NCBI GenBank assembly: GCA_930367205.1 | Contig: CAKNEZ010000023.1 | Span: 1 to 64,000, forward strand | From: Acanthosoma haemorrhoidale | Taxonomy: Eukaryota; Arthropoda; Insecta; Hemiptera; Acanthosomatidae | Direction of reading: 5' to 3' | Length of the DNA: 64,000 nt | Shown here: positions 38,784 through 51,481 of the stretch, piece by piece | Position numbering within the stretch: the stretch's first letter is position 1 | Layout: every line of letters begins with the position of its first letter | The notes under the pieces: generated by a model | Told to the model about the DNA's origin: nothing | Database searches by the model: none | What the model saw: only the letters and a program-made list of their open reading frames with translations | Translations under genes and position numbers: made by a program

Positions 38784-39971
38784 TTGAAAATTAGTGAGAA
38801 AAAGGCAATTGACTCGTCTTTAATAATTTATAAAGCAAAAAAAATAAAACTTTTTCAGCGCATTCAAAGAATTTATGATCTGTCGAAAGGCATTGTGGAT
38901 AAAAAAGTTTTACAGCAATTTGAAACTACTTACCGTCTAATACCAAAAACCTTGACCGAATATGACGAAGTAGAATTCAGAATTAATGAATTAGAGTTGT
39001 AGTTGGATTCGGAATTTACTCCAACCTTTAACGATTCCCATATGGAGATGATTGAGTACATTGAAGAGACGGCTGAGAGCCTTGCGACGAAGAAAAAAGT
39101 GTCCGCTACTACCACGGTTCCTGAAACTCTTTTACCAACCCTGGCGATGAACAACATTGAAGTACACCTTCCAAAATTAGAGTTACCTTGTTTTAGAGGG
39201 GATCAAACGGAATGGTTGGTATTTTATGAAGTGTTCAAATTGTTAGTACATGAAAATAAATCGTTGACCGATCAACATAGAGTTCAATAATTAGTATCAA
39301 AGCTTGGTGGTGAAGCCTCGAATATTTGTAAACACCTACCAGTAGCGGAAAATTACCCAGTGATTTGGGACGCGTTACAGAAACGTTACAATGACCCTAG
39401 AGCTCAAGCAGATACCTATTTAGAGCAAATTTTTTAATTCAAACCATTAAAGTCAGAATCAAGGTGGAGTTTAAGCTCAGTATTGGATAAATTTTGTGGG
39501 CCCATAACAGCCCTTAAAAGATTAAACACCGGAAATTGGGCTAATTCGATATTTTTAAATCGTGATTTGAAAATTTTAGACCCCATTTCCCGTCGGGCGT
39601 TCGAAGCCGCGGTTTGCGAAAAGGATATTCCTACTTATGAGGATTTCGTAACTTTCGTCGAAAGACAAATTAAAACCCTTCCTTGGGAATATAACTCATC
39701 AACGACCAGATCGGAAAAACCGATAAAGGATTGCAGACCAAAGGTTTTCATTGCTCAGTTGGGAGGAAGTACTAGCGATGGTTTTGATAAAACTACAAAT
39801 TGCTTGAAATGCAATCAAAGATCTCATAAGTTAGTTGATTGTAAAGGATTTTTAAAAATGACTCCTTGGGATAGGTTTCGTTTTATTAAACAAAAGGCAT
39901 GTAGTTTAAAGTGTTTTTCTTCTAACCATTTAGCGCCTAATTGTAAAAAATCGTCCATGTTCGCAATGTAA
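38784..39971 (+). pseudogene. BEL/Pao-type gag with three in-frame stops
   Basis: A single frame runs from 38784 to 39971 with stops at 39000-39002, 39288-39290 and 39435-39437. It encodes an N-terminal helical part, the DUF1759-type block (LPKLELPCFRGDQTEWLVFY, VSKLGGEASNICKHLP, VIWDALQKRYNDP), a second block (CGPITALKRLNTGNWA, RRAFEAAV) and zinc-knuckle-like cysteines (CLKCNQRSHKLVDC; CSLKCFSSNHLAPNC). Similarity continues in another frame to about 40080 (KPHHSLLHFEF). Each stop can be explained by one base change. Pol is absent. No ATG is visible near the start. Confidence 0.85.
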
Positions 39972-40189
39972 TAAGCCCCATCATTCCCTGTTACATTTTG
40001 AGTTTTCAAAGAATCCCCCATACCGTGTAAATTCGGGTGCGGAAGGTCAGCAGAATAACAGTTACTTGAAGCGACAAAAAGCTTAGTAATTTTTTTTTAT
40101 TAGCTGCTCAAGGTAATAAATTTAAAATAACACTATTATTTACGTCTTTTTCTTAATATCTGCTAACATATTTTTTATCTTTGATGAAA

Positions 40190-41760
40190 CATAGTAAGTC
40201 CAAAAATGAGCAAGTCTCCAGATAATCTGATAAATTGTTAATATCATCTGACAGTAATTAATAATAAATAAATATCCTTGCAAGGGCAAACCATATAAAA
40301 TACGTCTTAAAATAATTTTGAATTAAACTAAATAGTTGTATACATTTAATGAAGCTAAGCTGCTACATAATCTTTCTGAAAAAGAAGCTTTTCTTCTTTG
40401 CCTCTGGATTGGAAAAACTAAATTAAATAAGACAGTTAATTTTAAGTCAAAAACAAAAGCATAACAAAAAGAGGGAGACAAGCGTTCACATTTAAAGAAA
40501 ATCTGACAATAATGTATATTGTTGTTAGGGCATAATTTAATTATAATAAAATATGACACACTAAATTATTATACTAAAAATTCATATTAATTAATTAAAG
40601 TTAATTATATTAAAAAATTAAGTAATTATGAATTGAGAAAAAAATAAATTATTTAAATCAGTATAACAGTGGACACTTTTTTTTTTTTTAGTAGCCCCTA
40701 TAAACTTACAGATAATTATAGATCCTCAGGCGAATCTATTTACAAATTATTTTTGTATTTCCTGTAGCATCGCTACATCATATACGGGTTTTGGTATTTT
40801 ATAAAAACTATATAATGAATAAACAAGTATAATGATAATGATAATACATTATACTTTACTGGACTGAACTGACTAATAAAGGTGATAGGGCTTACCTTTT
40901 TGATCAACCTTAAAACTAACTTACTAATTACTATACTAATTATTAACCTAATTTTTCCCCGACAGTCTGTTACCATCGATGCAGGAGGGGTGGTGGGGCC
41001 ATAGTGTTAAACACTGGGTTTGTCAGGTGCTGCAACGAGTCAAAAAACTTAATGTGTCTCCGGCGGATGAACTCACCCACCGACGGCACACCAAGCAACG
41101 GGTGCAGGTCAGCGTTCTTCAACCTCTCGAAAGAGGTATGTCGGACCACTTTTCGCATGATTCCATTCTGGAAGTGTGGGAGACAATTGGCTGTATTGTC
41201 AGTCAAGTGGGTAAATAGCGGGGCACCGTACAGCAGAGCTGGCCGGAGGACACATTTATATATCATCAATTTAAGACGAAGCGACAGGCTAGGTGAAGTT
41301 AGCAAGTGCGATAGCCGGTAAGACCTTTGTCGTACTTTTTATATTTTATTACTAATGAAGAAGAAATGGAGATGCCTATCCAGTTTTATACCCAAATACA
41401 GTGGACACTATTAATGTGCGGTCTTTAAGTAGCGAAGCAAGCTCCGTATATTCATCAGGTAAGACTTTCCTTATTCATTTGGTTATGCTCAACTTCATGA
41501 TTAAAGCTAACATATTTTCTTTGTTCAATATGACCGTGATTTTGATAATTTTGAATTGAACTACATAGTTGTATATATTTAAATGAAGTTATCCAGCTAC
41601 ATAATCATTCTGAGAAATAAGCTTTTCTTCTTTGCCAATAAATCTTTAGATTTAAAAAACTAAATCAAATCAGGCAATTAATTTTTAAATTTCAGAAACA
41701 AAACATTCAGTCATTCTGCATTGCTCAGCTAGTCAAACATAGAAAATAGCGTCGTTTGAG
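40190..41760 (-). repeat. dispersed repeat family R2, copies 2 and 3, split by a LINE
   Basis: 40190-40677 and 41398-41760 resemble the reverse complement of 33640-34080. Both include an AAGCTTTTCTTC-type segment (about 40385 and 41627), so part of the sequence is present twice. The Jockey copy at 40678-41397 interrupts them. Confidence 0.55.
40678..41397 (-). mobile_element. Jockey-like LINE, 5'-truncated copy B, with TSD and poly(A)
   Basis: Flanked by ACAGTGGACACT on both sides (40666-40677 and 41398-41409). On minus it ends in a poly(A) tail (T tract at about 40677-40689). The coding remnant at 40970-41305 contains LRPALLYGAPLFTHL, GIMRKVVRHTSFERLKN and FIRRRHIKFFDSLQHL and then a 3' UTR shared with copy A. 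It is a classic target-primed insertion truncated at its 5' end. Confidence 0.92.
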
Positions 41761-43195
41761 AGGGAAAAAGCTCTACTTACCATACCTACCGAATAGGTTC
41801 TTCTACATAGAGGAAAAACTTGTAAGAATTTCCCTGACAAAAAAGGATCCTCCTGTCTTTCCTTCGACGTTTGATTTCAAATCTGAGAGCTTTCAAAAAA
41901 TCCCCGGTCTCATCATTGAATAATATCTCAATCCCGTAAAAAATATAGATGATGAATTAATTAATTTGTCTAAACCTCCCTTGTCATTTTTCTTAAACCA
42001 TCAATAAGCACACTCGGTGTCCTCATGTAACCGATTAAGAAATACAATCGTTCATTTTAATTTAATTTTAATTTTATTTAATCGAGTTTTAGACTATTTC
42101 GCCACGGTTAAAGTGTTCCAACATCATTTATTGTTTGTGTGCGAAAAAAATCAACCGTCAATATATGGAGAGGCGTCATAAAACACAATCTTAATATTAA
42201 ACCATACATCTACAAGTTTCCTTTCATTGGGCTTATCCAAGTACATGCCGATTAGGTAGAATGCGGCTAAATACAAATACATTTTGATCGTAGAGACAAC
42301 AAAAGTATACATTTTAATTTAAATGGAAATAAATTACAATTACCATGCGATTGTTGTCCAAACAAAAATTATCACACGTTTAAAAATATCATTTTCTCCA
42401 ATCATAAATAGAGCTATACTAGCAAAAAAGTAGTCTAGAGCAGAGTATGTCAAAACGTTGGACATTAATAAATTTATGCAGTGGTTAGTTAATAACTCCT
42501 TTTATCAACCTAAGCCGACTGTAACAAAACAGCGTTGAGTATGTACCATTCCGAGAGATTAGATTACCAGCACCGACTGGTATCTGCACTTCCTAGACGG
42601 CTGGAAGAGGATAAACGCGTGCCTTTGACATCAGCATTGAAACAATAAAAAAAATAAGAACACATGTTGTAACAAAGCGAGGAAGGTTATCTCGTAGGTG
42701 TGTTAGCTTCGATTGAAGATATGGAGATACCTGTGAGAAATAGTGAGTGTTCTAAAGGAGGAAACATAGACGGATCTTAGGAAAGGACTGTATTAAAGGT
42801 AACTCAAGCAAATTCACTTGGTGTGGGGGACATTAATCCCCATGGGAGCTTAGGACATTCAATTATTATATCAATATACAATGAGCATTATGTGTTATAG
42901 AAATTGTTTAAAATGAGTTATTAACTTTAATAAACCAGTAGTTTTGGCGTAGAAAAAGGAGTTTATGTATCGTTTTTATTTGTATATTTCCCAACCAATT
43001 CACCCGGTTATAAATTGGTGCAGGCTAGCTGATAAGTCTTCCATAATTCTTTCCAGGTTCCTAACTTCCCGTTCCCTGATTTCTCAACCTCTTCCAAAGG
43101 AAAATTTCCTATTTCCCGGGAGGCATGGGGGTGTTACAGTTGTGTCAGGTGTGGGGTGGTTGCAATAAAACCACAAATTAAATTTACGCTCCAAA
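41761..43195. other. leader region of the Gypsy element and AT-rich flank
   Basis: TGTAACAAAACAGCG near 42528, a polyA signal (AATAAA near 42931) and ATAAATTGGTGCAGGCTAGC near 43011 look like LTR/primer-site text. I could not find a matching 3' LTR within the window, so the LTR boundaries are not called. Confidence 0.35.
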
Positions 43196-44271
43196 ATGGC
43201 TACAGAAGAGTTAAAAAGGAAGCTGGAAGAGACGTTGGTTAGGAATGACAAATTTAAATTAAAAGAGGCCGAGCTTCAACAAAAGATTGAAGAGCTGCAG
43301 GCTCAGCTGGCGAGTGAAACGAAACCGGTCATTAAACCGAATCGAAATGACCTATCCTTGCAGTCTTTAGCTAAGCCTTGGAGGGGGGGGGGGCGAGGCC
43401 ACAGCCAGGCCGGGGGAGGAGTTTTTAGAATACCTGGTGGAAGTAGCGGATTGCGGATCATGGGATGATGTAGATAGAGTACGGATATGCCGGTTAAAGC
43501 TACAGGGCCAAGCGGCTACGTTCGTCCGAGGTACGGAGGAACTAAAAGGAGGGGGTGACGTTCGGGGATCTCTGCAAAGCCTTAAAAGAGCAATTTGGTG
43601 ACCCCAACACGTTCGAGTATTATGAAAGGGTGTTGCAAGACTTGAGCCAACATTCTAAGGAGAAAATACAGGAGTTCGCAGACAGATGCATTGTGGTGGG
43701 CGGAAAAATGAGCAGACCGGCCCTGAGTGTGGAAGAAAAGGTATGGTGGACAAATGAGGTGGACCGAAAGGAGTTAGGGACGTTCAAACGGGGTCTGCTG
43801 GGGGAAGTTGGCAAACAAGTCGTGTTCGGCCGGCCAAGGACGTTAAAGGAAGCTGTGCGAATGGCTTTAGAGTTAGAACAAGCTCTGCAAGAGCATCAGG
43901 GAGGGAAGCAGGTATATGTGGTATGGGAACCAGAGGTGGATTCAGCAGGAAAGCAACGAGAAGCGCAAAGCCCGGCGTGTGTATGCGCGGCGTACCGACA
44001 GCCAAATAACCGAGGAAGAGAAGGCGAGACACAACTGACATTGGCAGAAATACAATGCTATCGTTGTGCCAAAAAGGGGCACATAGCAAGGAATTGTCCT
44101 GGCCAACGAAGCCTGCCTCCAAAGACTGGACGAAGGCCGGACGGCCCTAGGGTTTGCTACTGTTGTGGGCAACCAGGCCACTACTCGTCCCATTGCAAAT
44201 CTCCCGCTATGAAAGAGAGTGACCCAAAAGGCCTAGGTCCTTCCCAAAAACCCGGGACGGACCGTTGTTGA
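43196..44271 (+). pseudogene. Gypsy gag with frameshifts in G tracts
   Basis: The ATG at 43196 opens a coiled-coil N-terminus (TEELKRKLEETLVRNDKFKL). The reading frame shifts at the 11-G tract (43384-43394) and again near 43548 (GGAGGGGGTGACG). The capsid region resumes at 43555 (TFGDLCKALKEQFGDPNTFE). Two CCHC zinc knuckles follow: CYRCAKKGHIARNC and CYCCGQPGHYSSHC. The stop is at 44269-44271. The GC content is clearly above the flanks. Whether the G-tract shifts are real or sequencing errors cannot be told from one read of the sequence. Confidence 0.85.
44223..44229 (+). promoter_or_regulatory. candidate -1 ribosomal frameshift heptamer CCCAAAA
   Basis: In the gag frame the heptamer reads C CCA AAA, the X XXY YYZ form. 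A -1 slip puts ribosomes in the pol frame, which opens exactly at 44223 after a TGA at 44220-44222. The gag/pol overlap is 49 bases. Confidence 0.5.
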
Positions 44272-47200
44272 ACAACGAGGGTGGCCAGTGGCTATTGCCG
44301 ACTATAACGGGGCAAGGGGGAGACGGGTTGAGTCTGGAAATAGAATTATCGGGGTGGATACGGCGGTTGCTAGTCGACACGGGAGCCCAGATTTGAGCAA
44401 TACCGGATGTGAGGATAGCACAATCGGAAGTAAGGGCCAGAGGGGTGACCGGTCAGTCTCTACAGATATTGGGCGAACAACAGCTAACGTGCCGGGTAGA
44501 GTATCAGGAAATAGAGCATAGCTTCACAATCGCTGCCTTGGACACATCCTTCGATGGGCTACTAGGGCTAGACTTGATGAAGAAACTAGCGATACAATTA
44601 AATACAGAGACTGGGGCGGTACGGATCGGTAAACGAGTGAAAGTTAGGTGCGTAGGCCACGAGCGAACGGAGGCGCAGGGGGTTACGCAGAAAGCAGACC
44701 CTCAGGCAGAGATCATAATCTCAAGGGAGAACGCTGATAGTAAAAATAGGGAAGAAGAAGGCGACGGAAAAGGGCGAAGCACTCCCAAGCGACGAAAAGG
44801 GAGACCGAACCGAAGGAAAGAGTACCGGAGGGACCAAGGACTGACGGAGCGAGAGCCGGATCCGGGAGAGCCAGGGGAATGCCGAGTAAAAGCCGCGAAA
44901 AGATATGTGATTCCGAAGTACGCGGAAGCAATTGTAGCAGGGGTAGTGGACTTGGTAGATGATGAAGAAGTGATCATAGAACCCGAGGTTCAACCACAAA
45001 AGGGACTGAGAACCGGCAGAGTAGTGGACAGAGTGAGCGACGGAAGAGTGAAAATTAGAGTAGTGAATCTAGCAGGGGAGCGAATTGTAATTGACCGGGG
45101 GCAAACGCTAGGAATGGCAACGAGGGCTCAGGTAAACGACCAGGTTGGGACGGTGGTAGGAGCAGTAAAGCAACAGCAGGGGGAAGCCCATGAGAAGCGT
45201 AATTGGGACAAGGAACTCGGCCACTTGCAGCCATGCGACCAAGAGATGATCGAGGAAGTGCTTAACCAGTATAGGGCACTGTTCGATCCGCCGGACGAGA
45301 GAGGATGCACCCTGGGAGTGGAACACACGATCGAGACAGGCGAGGCAGTGCCGGTGGCAAAAAGACCATACCCGGTACCCTTCCACCAGAGGCCAGTTGT
45401 GAAACAGCATATACAGGAAATGCTGGACAACGGCGTGATCCAACCATCGTCCAGCCCGTGGTCGGCACCCTTTGTACTGGTCAAGAAGAAATCAGAAAAC
45501 GGGGAAACCAAGTTTCGGTTTTGCACTGATTTTCGGGGTCTTAACGCGGTCACCAAGGTGGAAGTGTGCCCGCTACCACTAATCCAGGAGACGTTGGAAC
45601 AGTTGGGGAGGAGTCGTTATTTCACGACTATCGACTTAGCCAGTGGGTACCACCAGATATCTGTAGCAGAAAAAGACCAGGAAAAAACGGCATCCACTAC
45701 TGGCGATGGCCATTATGAATATAGAAGGATGGCCTTTGGGCTGGCGGGGGCGCCCACGACCTTTCAGAAGCTGATGGATTGCCTGTTAAGCAGGATAAAG
45801 GGAGTGGAATGCTATGTGTATCTCGACGATGTAATCGTGTACAGCGCGACAATCGAGGAGCAGGCACAGAGGATCGGGAACGTGTTAAGGAAATTACAAG
45901 AGGCAAACTTAAAAATTAACCGAGAAAAGTGTCGATTTGTGCGAAAGGAAGTTGCCTACCTGGGCCACGTAGTAAGCGAGGACGGAGTAAGGACGGACCC
46001 GGCAAAGGTAGAGGCCGTGAAGAGTTATCCCAGACCAACGAATGTGAAGGAGGTAAGATCGTTCCTTGGGCTGGCGGTGTATTACCGACGGTTTGTGGAT
46101 AAGTTCGCAGAGATTGCGCAACCAATTATGGTACTCACTAAAAAGAATGCCACATACAAGTGGACGCAAGAAGCGGAAGATGCGTTCAACGAATTGAAGA
46201 CGAACTTAATGTCAGATCGTGTCCGGATATACCCGGACTTTCGGGATCCGTTCATCTTAGCAACCGACGCTTCCTCGATCGCCCTTGGAGCAGTGCTGTC
46301 GCAGGTCCACGACGGGGTAGAAAGACCGATATGTTACGCCAGCCGACAGTTGAGAGGACCGGAAAGGAACTACTCAGCCACGGAACTGGAGTTATTGGCG
46401 GTGATATGGGCCACCCGACAGTTCAGGTGTTATCTACTGGGACGAGAGTTCAAGTTAATAACAGATCACTCGGCCCTGAAATGGATGTTGAGCTTAAGAG
46501 AAACCTCATACAGGTTGATGCGGTGGACCTTGAGACTCCAAGAGTTTAACTACGAGGTAGAAAATAAGGCGGGTAAAAAGCATACCAATGCAGATGCCTT
46601 GAGTAGGGCGGTACGAGGTGTAAGGATGAGGACCCCGGGTTTCAGCGAGGTACTATTGCGGGCAGCGCAACAAAAGGACGCCTGGTGCAAGGCCGTTGCA
46701 CAACAGCCAGACCAGGGGACCAAAGATGCGAGGGGGATGTTATACAGGACCAACGGCAGCCCCGACGTGGGAACTTGGAAGTTGGCTGTACCGGAGGAGT
46801 TAAGAGAAGCCGTAATGTGGCAGTGACATGAGGCCCGGTGGGCTGGACATCCGGGTATTGAGAGAACGACGTTGTTGGTAAAGGAGGGATTTTACTGGCC
46901 AAACATAAATACGGATATAAAAGAGTTCGTAACCCAGTGTGACAGCTGCCAGCGAAGGAAGTCTCCAACGGGCTTGAAAGTTCCACTGGAAGCTCCTTTC
47001 TTCCCTACCCGACCATTCGAGCAAATCTCGATGGATATTGTTGGTCCCCTACCAAGAAGCGGACGCGGGTATAATTACATGCTAACCATGATCAATAATT
47101 TCACTAGGTATGCCGAGGCCATTCCCCTGAAAGAGATTACGGCAGAAGAAACGGCCAGGGCTTTCGTGGAAGGAGTAGTGACTCGGCATGGAGCCCCGGA

Positions 47201-48344
47201 GAGGCTGGTAACGGATCAAGGAAGGAATTTCAGATCTTCCTTGATGAAGAACACGTGTGGGTTGCTGGGAACCAACAAGATACAGACCACTCCATACCAC
47301 CCGGAAGGAAATGGAATGGTGGAGAGGTTGCACCGGACGCTAGTGGAGGCGTCTGCTTATTACGTGCGACAAGATGGACGGGATTGGGATTGTTGGGTAC
47401 CTTACGTGTTGATGGCCTATCGGGCTATTCCTCACTCGTCAACAGGATACTCGCCGAATTACCTCTTGTATGGGCGAGAAGTACAGACACCGATGGAATG
47501 TAAAATCACGCCAGTGAATGGGGAAGCCCCAGTAGAAGAGTCGGTAATACGGCTTCAAGAAAGGCTGAATCAGGCCTATGAGGAGGCATCCCAAAGGATG
47601 GAGAAGGCCTGGGCCCGTCGGACAGTGCAATGCAACAAGGCGCGGAAACCCAGAGAATTGAAGGTGGGAGAGTATGCTTTTCTGCATGTGCCGGTGATCA
47701 AACCGGGACATTGCAAGAAGTTCCATCGGCCATGGACCGGACCACATGAGGTGATCAAAAAGATTTCTCCGGTCACGTACAAGTTGCAATTACAATTTGG
47801 ACGGCAGTTGGTTGTCCACATCAACCGTCTGAAACCGGCGGTAGGTAATTACCTAGAGGAAGAGGAGAGCGACGAGGAGAGTGAACTGGAAGAACGATTG
47901 ACTCCAGAAATGGAGGAGGTCAGTGAGGAAGAGATGGAGCCTTGGGAGGAATATAGCTACGAAGACGGGGACGACGAAGTGAAGGAAAGGGAGGAAGGTG
48001 CCGAAGTAGAGGCGTTACCTGGACCCAGTCAGGAAAGGGTGACCGCAACGCCTCCCTCGCTAAGAAGATCACCGGGTATCCCCGACTGGGTTACTCCCCC
48101 GTGGATGCGGGAAAATACCCACGATCCCAGTAGCCTAGAGCCAATAGGAAGGGCTGGGGAAATGACTCCCAGAACCAGTTCAGAAGAAGAAGAAGCAGAA
48201 GAAGAAAGGGGAGGAGGAGACCGCCCGGAGAAACAAAGGCCGGGACGGCTATGGGAAAAGAGGAAGGAAGCGAGAGAGAGGGCCAGGCGCAATATTCGAC
48301 GAGAAGCAATATACGAAGAAGATGGAGAGGACATAATAAGATAG
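44223..48344 (+). pseudogene. Gypsy pol (protease, RT, RNase H, integrase) with two nonsense codons
   Basis: One frame covers the whole pol, broken only by TGA at 44394-44396 and TGA at 46824-46826. The protease has LLVDTGAQI just before the first stop and GLLGLDLMKK later. RT has motif LDDV within YVYLDDVIVYS and FRFCTDFRGLNAVT; RNase H has LATDASSIALGAVLSQ and TATELELLAV-type residues. The integrase has a zinc region (CDSCQRRK), D in SMDIVGPLP, D in VTDQGRNF and E in GMVERLHRTL. A Glu-rich acidic tail closes the frame at 48344. The first stop lies inside the protease active-site block, so both would block a functional polyprotein unless suppressed. Confidence 0.92.
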
Positions 48345-50340
48345 AACGAGGGAAATGCATAACTAAGAAGGTTCTTCCATACGAAACATCCCCAAGTGTG
48401 TTGTTGTACACGTATAAATCTTTATGGAAGCCTAGAAAGAAAGACTCATCTTCGCTTTACGCTGTTATCTTAAAGGAGCTCGTTAATTCTGTGAAAACAG
48501 GGCATTGCATTTGGTGGGATATTCTTTTAATACCGACTTCGGCGTATTCAATTTACTTATTGCTTTATTTCGCTGTATTTTACAGAGACACCCAGAGAAT
48601 TTCTCCCGGTTTTGAATTCCGGCTCTGCTACCCTCTGTAAATTATATAACGATAAAAAAATGTATTCCGGTCAGGATATATATAATATAATAGAAAAAAG
48701 TCTAAATCCAAGTTATGTAACTAGCTATCTCGCGTTTGAACTACCTTTTCATCAGAAATAATTATAATTCTTCAAATATTCACGAACTAGGTGATTTGGC
48801 CTATAAACTTCTATTGAGTGATTTAACTTATTTATTTTATTCTAAAGGCATCAATACGTTTCGAGGAAAAGATGTAATATCAGCAAAGATGCGGCGGGAC
48901 TTTAGATTAGTTGAACATTTGTGATACCAGGTAGCAGCAGCAGCAGGAGGGTATCGGGGCCGCGAGCGATGGCATGCCGTCGCTTGGGCATTTTTATTCT
49001 CGCCCTATTTCTGTTTCATAATGAATATTTATGATAATTCGACAATTAGATAAATGGTATCGGTTAGATGGGATGGATGTTCCCGGTACTTTAAAGTTTT
49101 TCTATGACGCTGGTATATGTCAAAGCCTATTCACCTTCCGGAGTTATTGTTTGTCATGGCGTCAACCCTAGGAGAAATTTCCAATATACAGTGGATTGCA
49201 TTATGTGTATCTCAGTTTAGAGTTGAGGAAGTAATGAAAAGGACATAAAACGACGTTAATAGTCCATGAAATGTGGCCGGTTATCTATGTTATTTATTGC
49301 AGTCATGTAAAAAACAACAACATAAAAACATTACGTTTTACATCGTCATTTTTGCGTTTATATTTCTTTATTTGTACCATTGGGTTAAATATTGGGCAAG
49401 AAAAGTAAAATTTCTCATTTATTATAGTCCCCTATTAAATCGTATAATTTTTATATTAGAAAGGAAACATAAAATTATTTTTTCCACCTAAAACATTGTT
49501 GTTTTTCCAAACAATACAAAACATCAATAACTATTTTCAATTTCAATGTAAGTCACTCAGAAGGGGTGCGTGGAGATATAAAAGGGGCTAAATACAAATA
49601 TGAAAATGTTTCCTTACTTCACTTCAAGACTAAGAAACGGGTTTTTATCCCCGTCTGAAACTCGATTTTCCAATATATGTGCATAATAAAGTATAGACTA
49701 TTCATCATCAACCAATCGATTTACAGCAAAATGTTTCTTCTCTGCTTAAAGATTCTCAAAAACTATTACAAAGTAATCCCCTCTCACTGGATTTAATGTT
49801 CAAGATATGGTTATTAGATTTATAAACTCTTTTCGTTAGACACATTTTACAACTGAGATGTTCTATTAGAAACAGCCCCCTCGAGCCTCTACGTTGAATG
49901 AACTGAAAGTGGAAACTGTAATACGTAGCTATTGGTCTAGAGAACACCTTGCTGCTCTAGTAGACCCTTTGTACATCGTGAGGAAGCCCATGTTCAGGCC
50001 TGATTTCCCCTCCAGGACCGTCCTCAGGCAACATAGAGTTCCTGTCGACAAGGAAACATTCTATCATCTTCTACCTGCCGAGGCAGTTACACTTGGTAAA
50101 AAATATTAAATAATAATACATTAAAAATATACGATAATAAAAAAACTCAATATATTTAAGAAAACTTAGATTAAAAAAGCACAGTATGTTCCGAAAACTT
50201 TTTATTAATAAAAACTTCTTTTCATACAATATTTGGCATTTGTTTGTTTAATGTTCGGGCTGAGCTCCTAATGGCCGAACTGTTCTAATAAACCTGTTAC
50301 CAACTGAACAGATATTATATAACTGAACAGGTATTTATTT
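48345..50340. other. AT-rich spacer with a short (CAG)n
   Basis: GCAGCAGCAGCAGGAGG at about 48932 is the only simple repeat noticed. Short frames here (48736-48924, 49273-49491, 49894-50109) have no recognised domain. Confidence 0.5.
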
Positions 50341-50489
50341 ATCTGCCTCCATAAGATCTTAGAAGGTGTGCCCCGACAGTGCACTATGTTCAGGAGAAGA
50401 CTCACGTAGGCTAGGTATTATAGGTAGTTTAAGTGGTCTTGGAATGACCACGAGTTCACACTCGGTATCTGAGGGTAGGAGGAAACCCA
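50341..50489 (-). repeat. dispersed repeat family R1, copy 3 (fragment)
   Basis: CTCCATAAGATCTTAGAAGGTGTG and the GTTCACACTCGGTATCTGAG segment match 3884-4015. It ends against the Gypsy integrase fragment at about 50490. Confidence 0.6.
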
Positions 50490-51481
50490 GGAGTAAGAGC
50501 AAGTTGGAAAATGATGAGCCAGAGGTTTTTTTGGCCAGGTATGAACGCTGACGTGGCTCGATGGGCACGATGTTGTATAGCATGCCAGACCTCAAAAGTA
50601 CACCACCACACCATAACCACTCCAGGGCATTTCGCGGACGCGGGGAGGTTTGAGCACGTGCACATCGACCTCGTAAGACCCCTGCCAACTTCAGAAGGCA
50701 AGCGATACATCCTCACCATGATTGACCGAGCCACGGGATGGCCTGAGGCAATTCCACTTGGCAACATGGAAGCTACCACCGTAGCCGACGCCTTCTTTAG
50801 TGGCTGGGTTGCCCGGTTTGGCACACCCATGCGATAACGACTGACCAAGGCCGTCAGTTTGAATCAGAGTTGTTCACGAGACTGACTTGCCTCCTAAGTG
50901 TCGAGAGAATTCGGACCACCACCTACCATCCACAGTCAAACGGCCGAATTGAACGATGGCACCGCTCGCTGAAAACCGCACTAACCACCCAATCACAACA
51001 CCGTCAGTGGACGCGAAGCCTACCAGCAGTCCTGCTCGGCCTACGAAGTGTAATCAAAGAGGACCTAGGGTGCGGTGTCGCCGAGCGAACATACAAAAAA
51101 CCCTTACGCCTTCCCGGAGAATACTTTACACCAACACAAGTAGATCTTGACGTTCGACGCAACATGACTCAACACCGGGAAGACACGAAGAAGACGTTCA
51201 TTAGCAAAGACCTCAACGCCTGCACACACGTCTTCGTTTCACAAGAACACCGGCGTAGCCTCGAACCGGCTTATACTGGTCCGCACCCAGTAGTCAGCAG
51301 AAATAATAAAACCATAGTCATAGTGGCAGATAATAAGGAGACTCGCATTTCACTAGACCATGTCAAGCCAGCTTATTTGCTAGACACCACCGAAAGTTTA
51401 CCTACACCGGGTGAACCAGAGGAATTAAGAAACACTCCACCACCATACCTCTGCACGAGAAGTTCGGTAGCACGACGGTAA
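50490..51481 (+). pseudogene. second Gypsy integrase, frameshifted
   Basis: The zinc-region end (CCIACQTSK), the catalytic D in VHIDLVRPLP and downstream motifs (ILTMIDRATGWPEAIPL) are read in 50511-50837. The frame then shifts near 50830, and the rest (TTYHPQSNGRIERWHRSLK with the catalytic E; a C-terminal LEPAYTGPHPVV domain; LDHVKPAYL) is open in 50870-51481. This integrase type differs from the one at 46872-48344. The 5' part of pol is lost. Confidence 0.88.

Larger units (their letters stand above)
43196..48344 (+). mobile_element. Gypsy-type LTR retrotransposon, internal region nearly complete
   Basis: Order gag, protease, RT, RNase H, integrase defines Ty3/Gypsy. Codon use and GC content (high) differ from the AT-rich surroundings. 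No env-like frame follows integrase. The LTRs were not found. Confidence 0.9.

Noticed and set aside
42520..43195. 5' LTR of the Gypsy element
   Set aside because: TGTAACA and primer-site-like text are present, but I found no matching direct repeat after 48344, so the boundaries cannot be supported.
44702..48411. Long antisense frames opposite Gypsy pol
   Set aside because: They are shadows caused by the GC-rich coding strand and have no domain resemblance.
48736..50109. Short frames between the two Gypsy elements
   Set aside because: AT-rich composition with no recognised family; expected by chance.
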